From Prauserella marina (GTDB taxonomy: Bacteria > Actinomycetota > Actinomycetes > Mycobacteriales > Pseudonocardiaceae): a stretch of DNA of 64,000 nt. This document shows positions 41,421 through 50,419 of the stretch, one piece after another. How positions within the stretch are numbered: position 1 is the stretch's first letter; every line of letters begins with the position of its first letter. A model generated the notes under the pieces. It had not been told where the DNA came from and searched no databases. It worked only from the letters and a program-made list of their open reading frames with translations. The position numbers were made by a program, and so were the translations under genes. The DNA lies in assembly GCF_002240355.1 (NCBI RefSeq), contig NZ_CP016353.1:1228501-1292500 (forward strand), written 5' to 3'.

Positions 41421-41471
41421 AAGCTCCCGCCGAAGCAGCGTCAACCCCGATCGCTGTTTCGGCGGGAGCTT
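41421..41471 (+). terminator. Long hairpin terminator after the SH3b-like gene
   Basis: A 14-bp perfect outer stem AAGCTCCCGCCGAA / TTCGGCGGGAGCTT with an inner CAGCG / CGCTG extension, 20 bases after the stop codon. It ends in CTTGTC without a T-run. Confidence 0.7.
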
Positions 41472-41799
41472 GTCGCGTTCTGGGGGCGGGCCGGATCGGC
41501 CGGTGACCGAGGCGCGCCGGTGCGGCGAAAAGCGTGTGCGGTCGCGTGAGGATGTCCACTCTCGACAGTGCGAAGTGTCCGCGAGCCGATGGCCGAACCT
41601 TCGGTACGGGGCGCCAAGCGTTGGCCGCGAACGAGCGCTTGGCGCTGTCCGGGTCGGACATTCCCACCTCTTCCCGGCAAGACCGGTGTCGTGTACCGCG
41701 TTTGGTGAAGTTGATCTTAGTTCCCTGTCGAACCTAGAAGTCTTCTCGGTATCCGTCAACCGAGATCCGGTCCGGCAGTCGTCGTGTCTCGAACTGTCG
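41472..41799. other. Intergenic region, no gene recognised
   Basis: About 330 bases between convergent genes. Open frames are short and lack ribosome-binding sites. Nothing functional beyond the terminator at its left edge is seen. Confidence 0.5.
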
Positions 41800-42015
41800 C
41801 TAATGGCCGATGTCGCAGAAATCCTCGGCTTCGAGCAAGCTGCCCTCCACCGCGATCCTGGCTCGCTCCTCGGTCAGGCACTGCCGATACGCGTCTTCCT
41901 TGCTCTCCTGCGAGTTGATGATCATGATGCCGATCGCGCACATCACCGCGATGATGGCGCACACCATGGCAACCGCCTGCCGGGCGGGGCTGATCTCGTT
42001 TCGGCTGCCGTTCAT
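41800..42015 (-). CDS. Small membrane protein (71 aa)
   Basis: 71 residues from ATG 42015, with GAGGGGGAGC directly upstream. A single hydrophobic helix, QAVAMVCAIIAVMCAIGIMI (about 13-32), is followed by a charged tail NSQESKEDAYRQCLTEERAR ending in FCDIGH. No family is recognised. With good ribosome-binding signals and normal codon use it is probably a real gene for a single-pass membrane protein. Confidence 0.65.
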   Translation of the reverse strand: MNGSRNEISPARQAVAMVCAIIAVMCAIGIMIINSQESKEDAYRQCLTEERARIAVEGSLLEAEDFCDIGH

Positions 42016-42098
42016 CGCTCCCCCTCGAAGTCTCCGTTGATCGCCGCGGAGCATGCCCGCCGCCACTTACATCCCGCTTGCGTCGAGCTGGCACGACC

Positions 42099-42217
42099 AG
42101 GTCGTGTCTGACAAGGCCCGAGTACGACCCGGTACGAGGGCCTTCCAGTCCTGCACAGTCTTGCGAGGAACCACGCTGATCCCCGCTCGCACGGCAGAGG
42201 ATCATCAGACACGACCT
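42099..42217. repeat. 119-bp element bounded by 13-bp perfect inverted repeats (MITE-like)
   Basis: AGGTCGTGTCTGA (42099-42111) and TCAGACACGACCT (42205-42217) are exact complements 93 bases apart. The interior has no gene. The layout resembles a small non-autonomous mobile element or a structured regulatory region; no clear target-site duplication was found. Confidence 0.5.
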
Positions 42218-42260
42218 ACACTCGGACGCGTTGTGGCCGCCCGTCGTTCCGGAGGTGTCC

Positions 42261-43088
42261 ATGGGACCGCGTCCCGCTTACCAGGCTTCAGAGGGAAGTG
42301 CGCTCGCCGTCGATCGCGGCTTCTACGACCGGCTGGCGGAAAGCGAAGACCGGAGGGAGAACGTCGAACGGTTCGTGGTGCCCATCCGGTCCGGCAGGGC
42401 GTGGGAGGTCGAGGCGGGCCAGATTTGCCGGATCAGTACTCCCGAGGGAGCGCAGGTCGGCGACTTCAACGTCTGGAACCGGCACAATCCGCGCGAACGA
42501 CTGTGGGCGGCGAGGACGCGGCAGCTACAGGCCGCGCACGTGACTCGCCACGACCGGCTGTGGTCGACCTTGCCCTACCTGCGTCCGTTGCTGACCATCG
42601 TCAACGACACGCTGGAGTCCTACGGGGTCGATTCCGACGGAGGCAGGGTGCACGACCTGCTCGGAACCCGTTGCGATCCCTACGTCAACCGGATGCTCAC
42701 CGGTGAGGACGCCGACGTGCACTGCCATTCGAACCTGGTGCGCGCCGTGCTGCCCTACGGGCTGACCGAGTTCGACGTCCACGACGTGCTCAACATCTTC
42801 CAGTGCACCGGGCTGACCGAGGACGATCGCTACTTCATGCAACCGTCTCCGGCGAAACCGGGTGACTTCTTCGAGTTCTTCGCCGAGCAGGACCTGCTGT
42901 GTGCCCTGTCGACCTGTCCGGGAGGCGACCTCTCCATCCCGTTGTGGGGTCCGGATGCCCGCGATCCCATCGAGGTCTGCCGTCCGCTGGCCGTCGAGGT
43001 GTTCCAACCGGACGCGGACCTCACGGCCGACTGGAAACCGCCGGCGGTCGCGGCCTACGGCGGTCTGCACGGGCTCGTGAAGTCCTAG
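42261..43088 (+). CDS. DUF1989 / urea carboxylase-associated family protein
   Basis: 275 residues from ATG 42261, with GGAGG 5 bases upstream. The family is shown by VPIRSGRAWEVEAGQICRIS, VGDFNVWNRHNPRERLWAARTRQLQ, LLTIVNDTLESYGVD, HDLLGTRCDPYVNRM, HCHSNLVRAVLPYGL and DVLNIFQCTGLTED. DUF1989 proteins are found in urea carboxylase and guanidine-related clusters but also alone; their reaction is unclear. Here none of the urea carboxylase genes is present. The 3' end overlaps the convergent MBL-rhodanese gene by 4 bp. Confidence 0.9.
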   Translation: MGPRPAYQASEGSALAVDRGFYDRLAESEDRRENVERFVVPIRSGRAWEVEAGQICRISTPEGAQVGDFNVWNRHNPRERLWAARTRQLQAAHVTRHDRLWSTLPYLRPLLTIVNDTLESYGVDSDGGRVHDLLGTRCDPYVNRMLTGEDADVHCHSNLVRAVLPYGLTEFDVHDVLNIFQCTGLTEDDRYFMQPSPAKPGDFFEFFAEQDLLCALSTCPGGDLSIPLWGPDARDPIEVCRPLAVEVFQPDADLTADWKPPAVAAYGGLHGLVKS

Positions 43089-44425
43089 AGGCCGACGGGG
43101 GCGGCGGCCGCGTACTCGTCGTCGACGGCGACGACCCGGTGGCCGGTGGCGTCGAGCAGCGACGCCGCGATCGCGGCCCGGTAACCCGACTTGCAGTGAA
43201 CCCAGATCTCGCCCGCGGGTACCTCGCCGATGCGGTCGAGCAGTTCATGCAGCGGGATGTGCACGGCACCGTCGATGTGCCCCTCGTCCCACTCCTGACC
43301 CCTGCGGACGTCGAGCACCGTGACCCTGCGGTGATGGCGCACCTCGGCCAGTTCCGCGAATCCCGCGGTGGGGTAGGAGCGGAGCGCGTGACCTCCGGCG
43401 AGCGTCTCGATGTCGCCCGTCGCCGCGGCCGCGAGCCGGTCGACGCCGATCCGCACCAGTTCGCGCTGTGCGTGCGCGACCTGTTCCGGCGACTCGCCGA
43501 GCAGGGTCAGCGGTGCTCCCCACGGCAACAGCCAGCCGAGATAGGTGGCGAGCCCGCCGTCGATGCCGAAGTTCAGCGTGCCAGCGACGTGGCCAGCCGC
43601 GAACGCCGTGCGGTTGCGCAGATCCACGACCCACTCGCCCGCTTCGATCCGGTGCCGCAACTCGGCGGGATCGGCCTGCCGTGGCGGGCTGAGATCGGGT
43701 GCCTCCGGGCCCGCGGCGTTGGCCGGTGCCATGTGCGCGTAGTACGCGGGATACACGTCGAGCCCGGCCAGCAGTGAGTCCACATAGGACTTCTCGGATT
43801 CGGTGAGTGCCGGGTTGATCCGCTTTTCCCTGCCGATCGTGGATTCGTCACCGGACGTGGGGGTGGCGGAGCAGAAGCTGCCGAACCCGTGTGTCGGATA
43901 CACGCGGGTTTCGTCGGGCAGTTCGGTCGCCAGCTTGCGGGCCGACGAGTACTGCGCGTGTACCAGTTCGCCGGTGTGCGCCGGCCCAAGCAGATCGGGA
44001 CGTCCCGTCGAGCCGTACAACAGTGAGCCGCCGGTGAACACGGCCGGTACGTGGCCGGAGGAGCGCAGCACGTAGGAGAGGTGGGTGAACGTGTGACCCG
44101 GCGTGGCCATGGCCTGCACTCGCATGGTGGTGCCGACCTCGATGACGTCGCCGTCCGTGATCGGTTCGCGCTCGAACGACACCTCGTCGGCCGCGTTGAC
44201 GTGATAGGCCGCGCCAGTGAGGCGCGCGAGCGCGAGGCCGCCGGTGACGTAGTCGTTGTGAATGTGGGTCTCGAAGACGTGCAGCAGCCGCACACCCTCG
44301 CTTTCCAGCAGTGCCAGCATCCTGTCGATGTCGCGTTGCGGGTCGACCGCGAAGGCGACCTCGCCGTCGTGTACGAGGTAACTGCGGTCGCCGAGTGATG
44401 GCGTGTCGATGGGCAGAATCTCCAT
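43085..44425 (-). CDS. Persulfide dioxygenase-like MBL-fold protein fused to two rhodanese domains
   Basis: 446 residues from ATG 44425; an in-frame GTG at 44437 is possible. The N-terminal metallo-beta-lactamase domain (about 1-240) carries ETHIHNDYVTGG (His54, His56, Asp58) and ATPGHTFTHLSY, the iron-binding pattern of ETHE1-type persulfide dioxygenases. Two rhodanese domains follow: the first (VVDLRNRTAFAAGHVAGTLNF) has no catalytic cysteine, the second has an active loop HCKSGYRAA. This CstB/PRF-like arrangement oxidises persulfides and transfers sulfur to sulfite in sulfide detoxification. No CsoR/CstR-type regulator or sulfide quinone reductase is adjacent. Confidence 0.9.
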   Translation of the reverse strand: MEILPIDTPSLGDRSYLVHDGEVAFAVDPQRDIDRMLALLESEGVRLLHVFETHIHNDYVTGGLALARLTGAAYHVNAADEVSFEREPITDGDVIEVGTTMRVQAMATPGHTFTHLSYVLRSSGHVPAVFTGGSLLYGSTGRPDLLGPAHTGELVHAQYSSARKLATELPDETRVYPTHGFGSFCSATPTSGDESTIGREKRINPALTESEKSYVDSLLAGLDVYPAYYAHMAPANAAGPEAPDLSPPRQADPAELRHRIEAGEWVVDLRNRTAFAAGHVAGTLNFGIDGGLATYLGWLLPWGAPLTLLGESPEQVAHAQRELVRIGVDRLAAAATGDIETLAGGHALRSYPTAGFAELAEVRHHRRVTVLDVRRGQEWDEGHIDGAVHIPLHELLDRIGEVPAGEIWVHCKSGYRAAIAASLLDATGHRVVAVDDEYAAAAPVGL

Positions 44426-44662
44426 CGGAACGGTCACTTCCTTCCTTATCGCGGCCCCTGTCGCGACTGTACCCTCGGGGGTATCCGGCGAGAGGGAACG
44501 CGAATAGCGCCCTTGGCCAGCACCATGGTTTCGTGACAGTGAGTGTGCGAGTCGTCGCGCGCGGGAGCGCTCGAACGCGAAGCCCCGGCCCTTGTCATTG
44601 TCCAGGCTGCGGGCTGCTGGGCCAAGCCCCGGAAGTATGGGTCTATGGTTTGGACCACTTGC

Positions 44663-44703
44663 GAGTCGGGGCATGTCGACGCGTGATCGACATGCCCCGA
44701 CTC
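44663..44703 (-). terminator. Perfect 17-bp hairpin terminator
   Basis: GAGTCGGGGCATGTCGA / TCGACATGCCCCGACTC with a 7-base loop, 17 bases downstream of the methyltransferase stop codon. Strong stem, no T-run. Confidence 0.8.
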
Positions 44704-44720
44704 GGCCTCGTCGCGGATGC

Positions 44721-45446
44721 TTATCGCGGCTTGCGGGCCACGCAGAGAACAGACTGCCCGAACGGAACCTTGACGACCTTTTCGATGGCCCTCGTCACCG
44801 GGACGACGAAGCGGTCGTAGATCGCGACGAGCTTGCGGTTGGGCGCGCCTGCTCCGCCCTTGCGCACGGCGGCCCACCACGCGAAGGCACCGAGGAAGTT
44901 GACCGGCCGGGCAACCTCCACCGTGAGCCCTGCCTTCTCGGCCGCGGCCCGCACGGTGGCGGGGGTGTACCTGCGATAGTGCCCGACCTTGCGATCGAAC
45001 TCGCCGTAAAGCTGCTGGTATCCCGGCACGAACAGGATGATGTCCCCACCGGGGGTGACCGATGCGGCGAGGCAGCGCAGCGCTTCGACGTCGTCCTCGA
45101 TGTGTTCCAGGACGTTGATCGCGACCAGGCTCTCGACGGGTTCCTCAAGCGTCGTCTGCCCGTCGATGTCGAACTGCTGTACCTCGATTTCCTCGCGGTC
45201 GGCGAAGCGGGCCTTCATCTGCCTGACCGCTTCGGGATCGACGTCGGTGACGACGTACCTTTCGAAACCGGTGAAACCGTCGGCGAACTCGCCGAGTCCC
45301 GCGCCGACCTCAAGTACCGTGCGCCCGCAGTGCGCGCGGATGAGTTCGCGCTGATAGTTCAGGTATCGGGGCTTGCCGTGATCACTTTCCAATGTGCGGC
45401 CGGTGGCCGCGTTGAACGCACCCTGGCCCTGCTCGCTGTCGGTCAC
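44721..45446 (-). CDS. Class I SAM-dependent methyltransferase
   Basis: 241 residues from GTG 45446, with GGAGG 4 bases upstream. SAM-binding motifs: TVLEVGAGLGEFADGF (motif I), VVTDVDPEAV (acidic end of strand 2), LVAINVLEHIEDD (post-II) and PGGDIILFVPGYQQLYGEFDRKVGHYRRY. The last segment and GHYRRYTPATV are seen in the UbiE/Coq5-like and glycan or lipid methyltransferases of actinobacteria. The C-terminal part contains GAFAWWAAVRK and hydrophobic helices that may touch the membrane. Substrate unknown. Confidence 0.88.
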   Translation of the reverse strand: MTDSEQGQGAFNAATGRTLESDHGKPRYLNYQRELIRAHCGRTVLEVGAGLGEFADGFTGFERYVVTDVDPEAVRQMKARFADREEIEVQQFDIDGQTTLEEPVESLVAINVLEHIEDDVEALRCLAASVTPGGDIILFVPGYQQLYGEFDRKVGHYRRYTPATVRAAAEKAGLTVEVARPVNFLGAFAWWAAVRKGGAGAPNRKLVAIYDRFVVPVTRAIEKVVKVPFGQSVLCVARKPR

Positions 45447-45650
45447 GCAGCCTCCAAGTCGTAGCGGATCCGCCGGGACGCGGGCAGGACACTGCCGAAA
45501 CCGGGGGGACATCAGCAGAACCAGGCCCGGAGAGCGGGTCGATTCGCATTCTGTTGTCGCTTATGCGCGATAGGGCCGCGAGCGTACTGGATCTGGCACG
45601 AGTAAACCAAGGTGGGCCACGAAACCATGGTGCGCTGGCACAATCGCATC

Positions 45651-46382
45651 ATGCGGAAACCGGAAGCGGGGCGAGAACGGCAATCGGTCTTGGTTCTCGT
45701 GCACAGTCCCCTGGTCGGCCCCTCGGCGTGGGAGCCGACCGCGGCGATCTTGCGGGAGAGCGGACATCCCGTCGTCGTCGCTTCGCTTGCGACCGGAACG
45801 GATGGCCCTGGCCCCAGTTGTCCGCGCCTCGCGGGGCTTGTCGCCACCGCCGTCGCGGAATCCGGTGTCGCCGGGCCGGTTGTGCTCGTGGGACACAGCG
45901 GAGCGGGGCCGCTCCTGCCCGCGATCGCCGAGGGCCTTCCACTGCCCGTCGCCGCGATCGTGTTCGTCGATGCTCAACTCCCGCATCCCGGCCGGTCCTG
46001 GCTCGCGGCGGCACCGGCGGAGATCGCTGATCAGCTTCGCGACCTGGCCGTCGGCGGGATGCTTCCTCCGTGGAATCAATGGTTTCCGCCGGAAGCCATC
46101 GCCGCGCTGCTGCCGGAACCCGAGCAGCGCGAGCGGTTCATCGCCGAACTGCCGAGGTTGCCGCTGTCGTACTTCGAGGAAACCGCGCGGGTGACCAGTG
46201 GCCCGGACGTGCCGTGCGCCTACGTGCGGCTGAGCGCGGCCTACGACCGGCAGGCCACCATATGCGCTGACCGTGGCGACCCCGTCGTGCGCGCCGACTC
46301 CGATCACCTCGCCCCTTACACCGATCCCGGGACGGTCTCGGCCGCGCTCCGCGAAGCCGTGTCACTGCTCGGGCTCGGCTGA
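45651..46382 (+). CDS. Alpha/beta hydrolase
   Basis: About 243 residues from ATG 45651; GTG 45612 would add 13. The fold begins with SVLVLVHSPLVGPSAWEPTAAILRESGHPVVVASL, has the nucleophile elbow LVGHSGAG (Ser) and a late DSDHLAPYTDP with the catalytic His. VDAQLPHPG and the lid region SWLAAAPAEIADQLRDL resemble actinobacterial proteins of the AB hydrolase/thioesterase-like group. No operon partner; natural substrate unknown. Confidence 0.85.
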   Translation: MRKPEAGRERQSVLVLVHSPLVGPSAWEPTAAILRESGHPVVVASLATGTDGPGPSCPRLAGLVATAVAESGVAGPVVLVGHSGAGPLLPAIAEGLPLPVAAIVFVDAQLPHPGRSWLAAAPAEIADQLRDLAVGGMLPPWNQWFPPEAIAALLPEPEQRERFIAELPRLPLSYFEETARVTSGPDVPCAYVRLSAAYDRQATICADRGDPVVRADSDHLAPYTDPGTVSAALREAVSLLGLG

Positions 46383-46430
46383 TTGCCCGCGCCGGACCAT
46401 CACCATGATCCGGCCGAAAAGAAGAAAAAG

Positions 46431-46541
46431 GGCTGATACGCATGGTCGCCTCTCGGCGAATGGCGCGACGCGGTTCCAGCCGAACGGTATTCCGCGAAGG
46501 CTAACTGGGATGAGGCCCGGGGGACTCAATGCGTATCAGCC
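46431..46541. repeat. 111-bp region bounded by 13-bp perfect inverted repeats
   Basis: GGCTGATACGCAT (46431-46443) and ATGCGTATCAGCC (46529-46541) are exact complements 85 bases apart. No gene lies inside. It could be a structured RNA, a terminator-like element between convergent genes, or a mobile-element remnant. Confidence 0.5.
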
Positions 46542-46550
46542 GACCATTCC

Positions 46551-46608
46551 AACACCGGAAACAGCTCCGGTGTTCCCTTGCCGTCGTGAGGTGACTCACG
46601 ACGGCAAG
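46551..46608 (-). terminator. Two hairpins closing the whiB gene
   Basis: CTTGCCGTCGTGAG / CTCACGACGGCAAG, a 14-bp stem with a 4-base loop (46577-46608), lies 8 bases after the whiB stop. A second 9-bp stem AACACCGGA / TCCGGTGTT (46551-46574) follows. No long T-run. Confidence 0.75.
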
Positions 46609-46616
46609 CGTGAGGG

Positions 46617-46883
46617 TCACGCCGCGTGCGGCTGCCCCTTCGTTTTTCCACGAGCGCGCACGAGATCGCGGCGCTCCACCTCTGTCGTGCCGCCGAAGAT
46701 CCCGTAGTCCAGTCCCGTGTCGATCGCGTACTCAAGGCACTCGGAACGCACGGGACACCGGGCGCAGACAGCCTTCGCCCGCTCGCTCTGCCGCGCGCCG
46801 GGCCCCATCGCCGACACCGGGAAGAACAGCTCTGGATCCTCGTCGCGACAGGCGGCCTCATGTCGCCAGTCTTCCTTTTCCAT
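46617..46883 (-). CDS. WhiB-family iron-sulfur transcription factor
   Basis: 88 residues, with GGAGGG before ATG 46883. The four cluster cysteines are Cys12 (EAACRDED), Cys40, Cys43 and Cys49 (CARCPVRSECLEYA). The turn GIFGGTT corresponds to the conserved G[IVL]WGG motif, and the basic tail ERRDLVRARGKTKGQ contacts DNA. The short length and the FFPV segment after Cys12 resemble the WhiB1/WhmE-type group. WhiB proteins act with the primary sigma factor in development, redox and antibiotic response. No target is visible in the window. Confidence 0.95.
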   Translation of the reverse strand: MEKEDWRHEAACRDEDPELFFPVSAMGPGARQSERAKAVCARCPVRSECLEYAIDTGLDYGIFGGTTEVERRDLVRARGKTKGQPHAA

Positions 46884-47123
46884 GACGTACCGCCCTCCTT
46901 TCCGGCGGGGATTCGCTCGCCCACGTGACGGCCGCTACGAAATTTCGCGGCCACCTTTGATCATCGGTTACCGGGCAAGCGATTATTCAACGCGCATCCC
47001 GTGCGCGTGTATTCCGGCAGTGAGGCCCGCCACCTCGCGCGGCCGGGTACCTCGTCCGTGGCACGCGGAAACCGCGGTCGCGGCCGTTGTCATTTCGCGC
47101 GGGCCGGGCACATACTGGAACAC

Positions 47124-48164
47124 GTGTCCACAGTGTCCATAACGGACTGGATCCTGCATGTCGACCTCGACCAGTTCATCGCGGCCGTCGAGGTCGCGAG
47201 GCACCCCGAACTGAGGGGAAAACCGGTGATCGTCGGCGGCAAAGGCGACCCGAGCCAGCGTGCCGTCGTCGCCACGGCTTCCTACGAGGCGCGCGAAAGC
47301 GGAGTCCACTCGGGTATGCCCCTGCGCACGGCAGCCAAACGCTGTCCTGATGCCGTCTTCCTCGCCTCCGATCCGCCCGCGTACGAAGCCGTGTCCGAGC
47401 GGGTCATGGCAACCCTGCGTGAGTTCGACGCCGTCGTCGAGGTGATGGGCTGGGACGAGGCTTTTCTGGGCGTGACCACCGACGATCCGGAAGCGTTCGC
47501 CGAGGACGTCCAGCGGGTCGTCGCCGAGGAGACGGGCCTGTCCTGTTCGGTGGGGATCGGCGACAACAAGATGCGGGCCAAGGTCGCGACGGGATTCGGG
47601 AAACCGGCAGGCCGTTACCGGCTCACCAGGCAGAACTGGATGTCGGTGATGGCCGAGCGCGGGCCCGACGCGCTGTGGGGCATCGGAAGCAAGACCACCC
47701 ACAAGCTGGCGGACATGGGGATTACCACCGTCGCCGCGCTCGCCGCGGCCGATCCGAACGAGCTCGCCGCGCGGTTCGGGCCGACGATGGGGCCCTACTT
47801 CCGCGCGCTCGCGCACGGCGCGGGTGACAGGGAGGTCACGGCCACTCCTTACGTTCCGCGCTCGCGAAGCAGGGAGACGACCTTCCAGCGCAACATCGCC
47901 GACCCCGCCGAGATCGCCGGACAGATCGCCGCGCTGGCAGGCAGGGTCGCCGAAGACGTCGTCGCGGAGGGGCGGCCCGCGGTCAGGGTCGGCGTCAAGG
48001 TGCGGTTCGCGCCGTTCGTGACCCAGACGAAGAGCATTACGCTGGAGGGGCCGACGAGCGAGGCGGTGGTGATCGAACGAGCCGCGCTGAGCGTCCTGGA
48101 ACGCTTCGAACTCGATCGTCCGGTGCGGTTGCTGGGTGTCAAAGCGGAGTTCGACCCGAGCTGA
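47124..48164 (+). CDS. dinB: Y-family DNA polymerase IV, DinB2-type
   Basis: 346 residues from GTG 47124 (GTG 47133 possible); the same length as mycobacterial DinB2. Motifs: WILHVDLDQFIAAVE (catalytic Asp14), VVATASYEARESGVHSGMPLRTAAKRCP, VMGWDEAFLGV, LSCSVGIGDNKMRAKVATGFGKPAG, GIGSKTTHKLADMGI and a little-finger domain ending RPVRLLGVKAEFD. The C-terminus lacks a visible beta-clamp-binding QLxLF motif, as in DinB2 rather than DinB1. The residue at the steric-gate position is Ile19 instead of Phe/Tyr, so reduced discrimination against ribonucleotides is expected. It may function in damage tolerance or repair. Confidence 0.93.
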   Translation: MSTVSITDWILHVDLDQFIAAVEVARHPELRGKPVIVGGKGDPSQRAVVATASYEARESGVHSGMPLRTAAKRCPDAVFLASDPPAYEAVSERVMATLREFDAVVEVMGWDEAFLGVTTDDPEAFAEDVQRVVAEETGLSCSVGIGDNKMRAKVATGFGKPAGRYRLTRQNWMSVMAERGPDALWGIGSKTTHKLADMGITTVAALAAADPNELAARFGPTMGPYFRALAHGAGDREVTATPYVPRSRSRETTFQRNIADPAEIAGQIAALAGRVAEDVVAEGRPAVRVGVKVRFAPFVTQTKSITLEGPTSEAVVIERAALSVLERFELDRPVRLLGVKAEFDPS

Positions 48165-48348
48165 AGTGATGGGGGTCACACGGTGTCAAGGGTGTGACGA
48201 CGCGGACGGCGAAGCTCTCGGCGGCAATGTCGGAGCGGGCGGATACCCTGCACTACGGTGGTGCGCTGGTCGGGTGGCAGACCGAGCGCGCCGGCGCACC
48301 TCTGACGGCACGAATCGGTGTTATCGAGATCTGGGAGAGAGCAACCCT

Positions 48349-50406
48349 GTGACTGCTTCTGCTGAGACCCTCTACGGGGCGGACGACCTGACCCACCTCG
48401 AGGGTCTCGAAGCGGTGCGCAAGCGGCCAGGCATGTACATCGGGTCCACGGACAGTCGCGGCGTCAACCACCTCTTCACCGAGATCGTCGACAACTCGAC
48501 CGACGAGGGTGTCGCGGGCCACGCGACCAAGGTCGTGGTCACCCTGCACGCCGACGGCAGCGTCGAAGTCGAGGACGACGGAAGGGGCATTCCCACCGGG
48601 GTACACGCCAAGTCGGGATTGTCCGGAGTCGAACTCGTGCTCACCAGGTTGCACGCGGGCGGCAAGTTCGGCGGCTCGGGATACAAGGCGTCCGGGGGCC
48701 TGCACGGTGTCGGCGCCTCGGCGGTCAACGCGCTCTCGTTGCGGCTCGACGTCACCGTCAAGCACGCGGGCAAGGTGCACGAGATGTCGTTCGCCCGTGG
48801 TGTGCCAGGCACGTTCGACGGCCAGGGGCCGAAAGCGAAGTTCACGCGCCAGTCGGGACTTCGCCTCATCCGCAAGATGAAGCGGGGGGAGTCCACCGGA
48901 ACCACCATCCGGTACTGGTACGACGCGAGGTATTTCGAGACGGGGGCCGCGCTCGACGTCGACGTGGTGAGGCAGAAGCTGCGCAACACGGCCTTTCTCG
49001 TCCCTGGCGTCAACTACGTGCTGCGCACCGCCACCGACGGCGCCATCAACGAGGAGACCTTCCATCACCCGAGCGGTTTGACCGACATGGTCGAATTCCT
49101 CGCTCCCGCCGGCGATCGCGCCGTGAGCGAGACCCTCGTCATCACGGGGGAGGGTAGCTACAAGGAGAACGCCGCCGACGAGAACGGCGTCATGAAGTCC
49201 AATGTGGAGCGACGGGCCGAGGTCGAGATCGCGCTGCGCTGGGGTACCGGCTACGAGCGCACCGTCGAGTTCTTCACCAACACCATTCGCAACGTGCACG
49301 GCGGAACCCACCGCAGGGGGTTCGACCGCGCGATGGTGAAAGCCGTCCAGGAAGCCATCTCCAAGACCAGGGGACTGCTCAAGCCCAAGGAGGACATGCC
49401 GACCGTCGACGACGTCCAGGAAGGCATGACGGCCGTCATCCACGTGCGCATTCCCGAGCCGCAGTTCACCTCGCAGACCAAGGACGAACTGTCGACGGCC
49501 GGGATCACGAAGGTCATCCAGGGCATCGTCGACAAACACATCAAGGCGTGGACCGAAAACCGCAAGACGAAGGCGGAAGTCAAGACCGTCCTGCAGAAGA
49601 TCGTCGACGCCTCGCGCGTCCGGCTCGCGCAGAAGCAGCAGAAGGACGCGGCACGGAGGAAGACCGCGCTCGAAGGCGCCGCGATGCCGCCGAAGCTGGT
49701 CGACTGCCGCACCACCGGCGTCTCCCGCAGCGAACTGTTCCTCGTAGAGGGCGACAGCGCGCTCGGATCGGCGAGGATGGCGAGGGTCTCCGAGTACCAG
49801 GCGTTGCTTCCGCTGCGGGGCAAGATCCTCAACGTGCAGAAGGCAGGGCTCGGCGACGCGCTGAAGAACGCCGAGATCTCCTCCATCGTGCAGGTGCTCG
49901 GCGCGGGAACAGGCCGTACCTTCGACATGTCGACCATGCGCTATGGCAGGGTCATCCTGATGGCCGACGCCGACGTCGACGGCTCGCACATCCGCACGCT
50001 GCTCATCACGCTGTTCGCCCGCTACATGCGTCCCGTGATCGAAGGCGGGAGGCTGTACGCGGCCATGCCGCCGCTGCACAAGATCACCACGAAGGGCCGC
50101 AACCCGGAAACCCATTACACGTTCAGCGAACGGGAAATGGAAACCAAGGTCGCGGCACTGCACAAGGCAGGCAAGAACGTGGTCACTCCCGTGCCCCGGT
50201 TCAAGGGACTCGGTGAGATGGACGCCGACGAACTGTGGGACACCACCATGAACCCCGCCACCCGCTCGGTCCGCCGCATCACCCTCGACGACGCCGAGGC
50301 GGCCGAGGCCGCGCTCGAACTCCTCATGGGCGAGAAGGTCGAGCCGCGCCGCAAATGGCTGGTCTCCTCCGCCGCCAGGGTGGACCAGGCCGCGATCGAC
50401 ATCTAG
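48349..50406 (+). CDS. parE: Type II topoisomerase subunit B, ParE/GyrB-like (topoisomerase IV)
   Basis: 685 residues from GTG 48349, with GGGAGAGAG upstream. The GHKL ATPase has [23 protein letters not shown], the Mg-binding [10 protein letters not shown] and [29 protein letters not shown]. The transducer domain follows, then the TOPRIM domain with [34 protein letters not shown] and [13 protein letters not shown]. The [18 protein letters not shown] form differs from the EGDSAGGSAKSGRD of gyrase, supporting ParE. In Streptomyces-like actinobacteria ParE/ParC decatenates chromosomes. The parC gene starts 13 bases downstream. Confidence 0.93.
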   Translation: MTASAETLYGADDLTHLEGLEAVRKRPGMYIGSTDSRGVNHLFTEIVDNSTDEGVAGHATKVVVTLHADGSVEVEDDGRGIPTGVHAKSGLSGVELVLTRLHAGGKFGGSGYKASGGLHGVGASAVNALSLRLDVTVKHAGKVHEMSFARGVPGTFDGQGPKAKFTRQSGLRLIRKMKRGESTGTTIRYWYDARYFETGAALDVDVVRQKLRNTAFLVPGVNYVLRTATDGAINEETFHHPSGLTDMVEFLAPAGDRAVSETLVITGEGSYKENAADENGVMKSNVERRAEVEIALRWGTGYERTVEFFTNTIRNVHGGTHRRGFDRAMVKAVQEAISKTRGLLKPKEDMPTVDDVQEGMTAVIHVRIPEPQFTSQTKDELSTAGITKVIQGIVDKHIKAWTENRKTKAEVKTVLQKIVDASRVRLAQKQQKDAARRKTALEGAAMPPKLVDCRTTGVSRSELFLVEGDSALGSARMARVSEYQALLPLRGKILNVQKAGLGDALKNAEISSIVQVLGAGTGRTFDMSTMRYGRVILMADADVDGSHIRTLLITLFARYMRPVIEGGRLYAAMPPLHKITTKGRNPETHYTFSEREMETKVAALHKAGKNVVTPVPRFKGLGEMDADELWDTTMNPATRSVRRITLDDAEAAEAALELLMGEKVEPRRKWLVSSAARVDQAAIDI

Positions 50407-50419
50407 GAGTCACACGACA

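Noticed and set aside
42099-42217. Intact insertion sequence
   Set aside because: Too short for a transposase gene and no clear target duplication; listed only as a repeat-bounded element.
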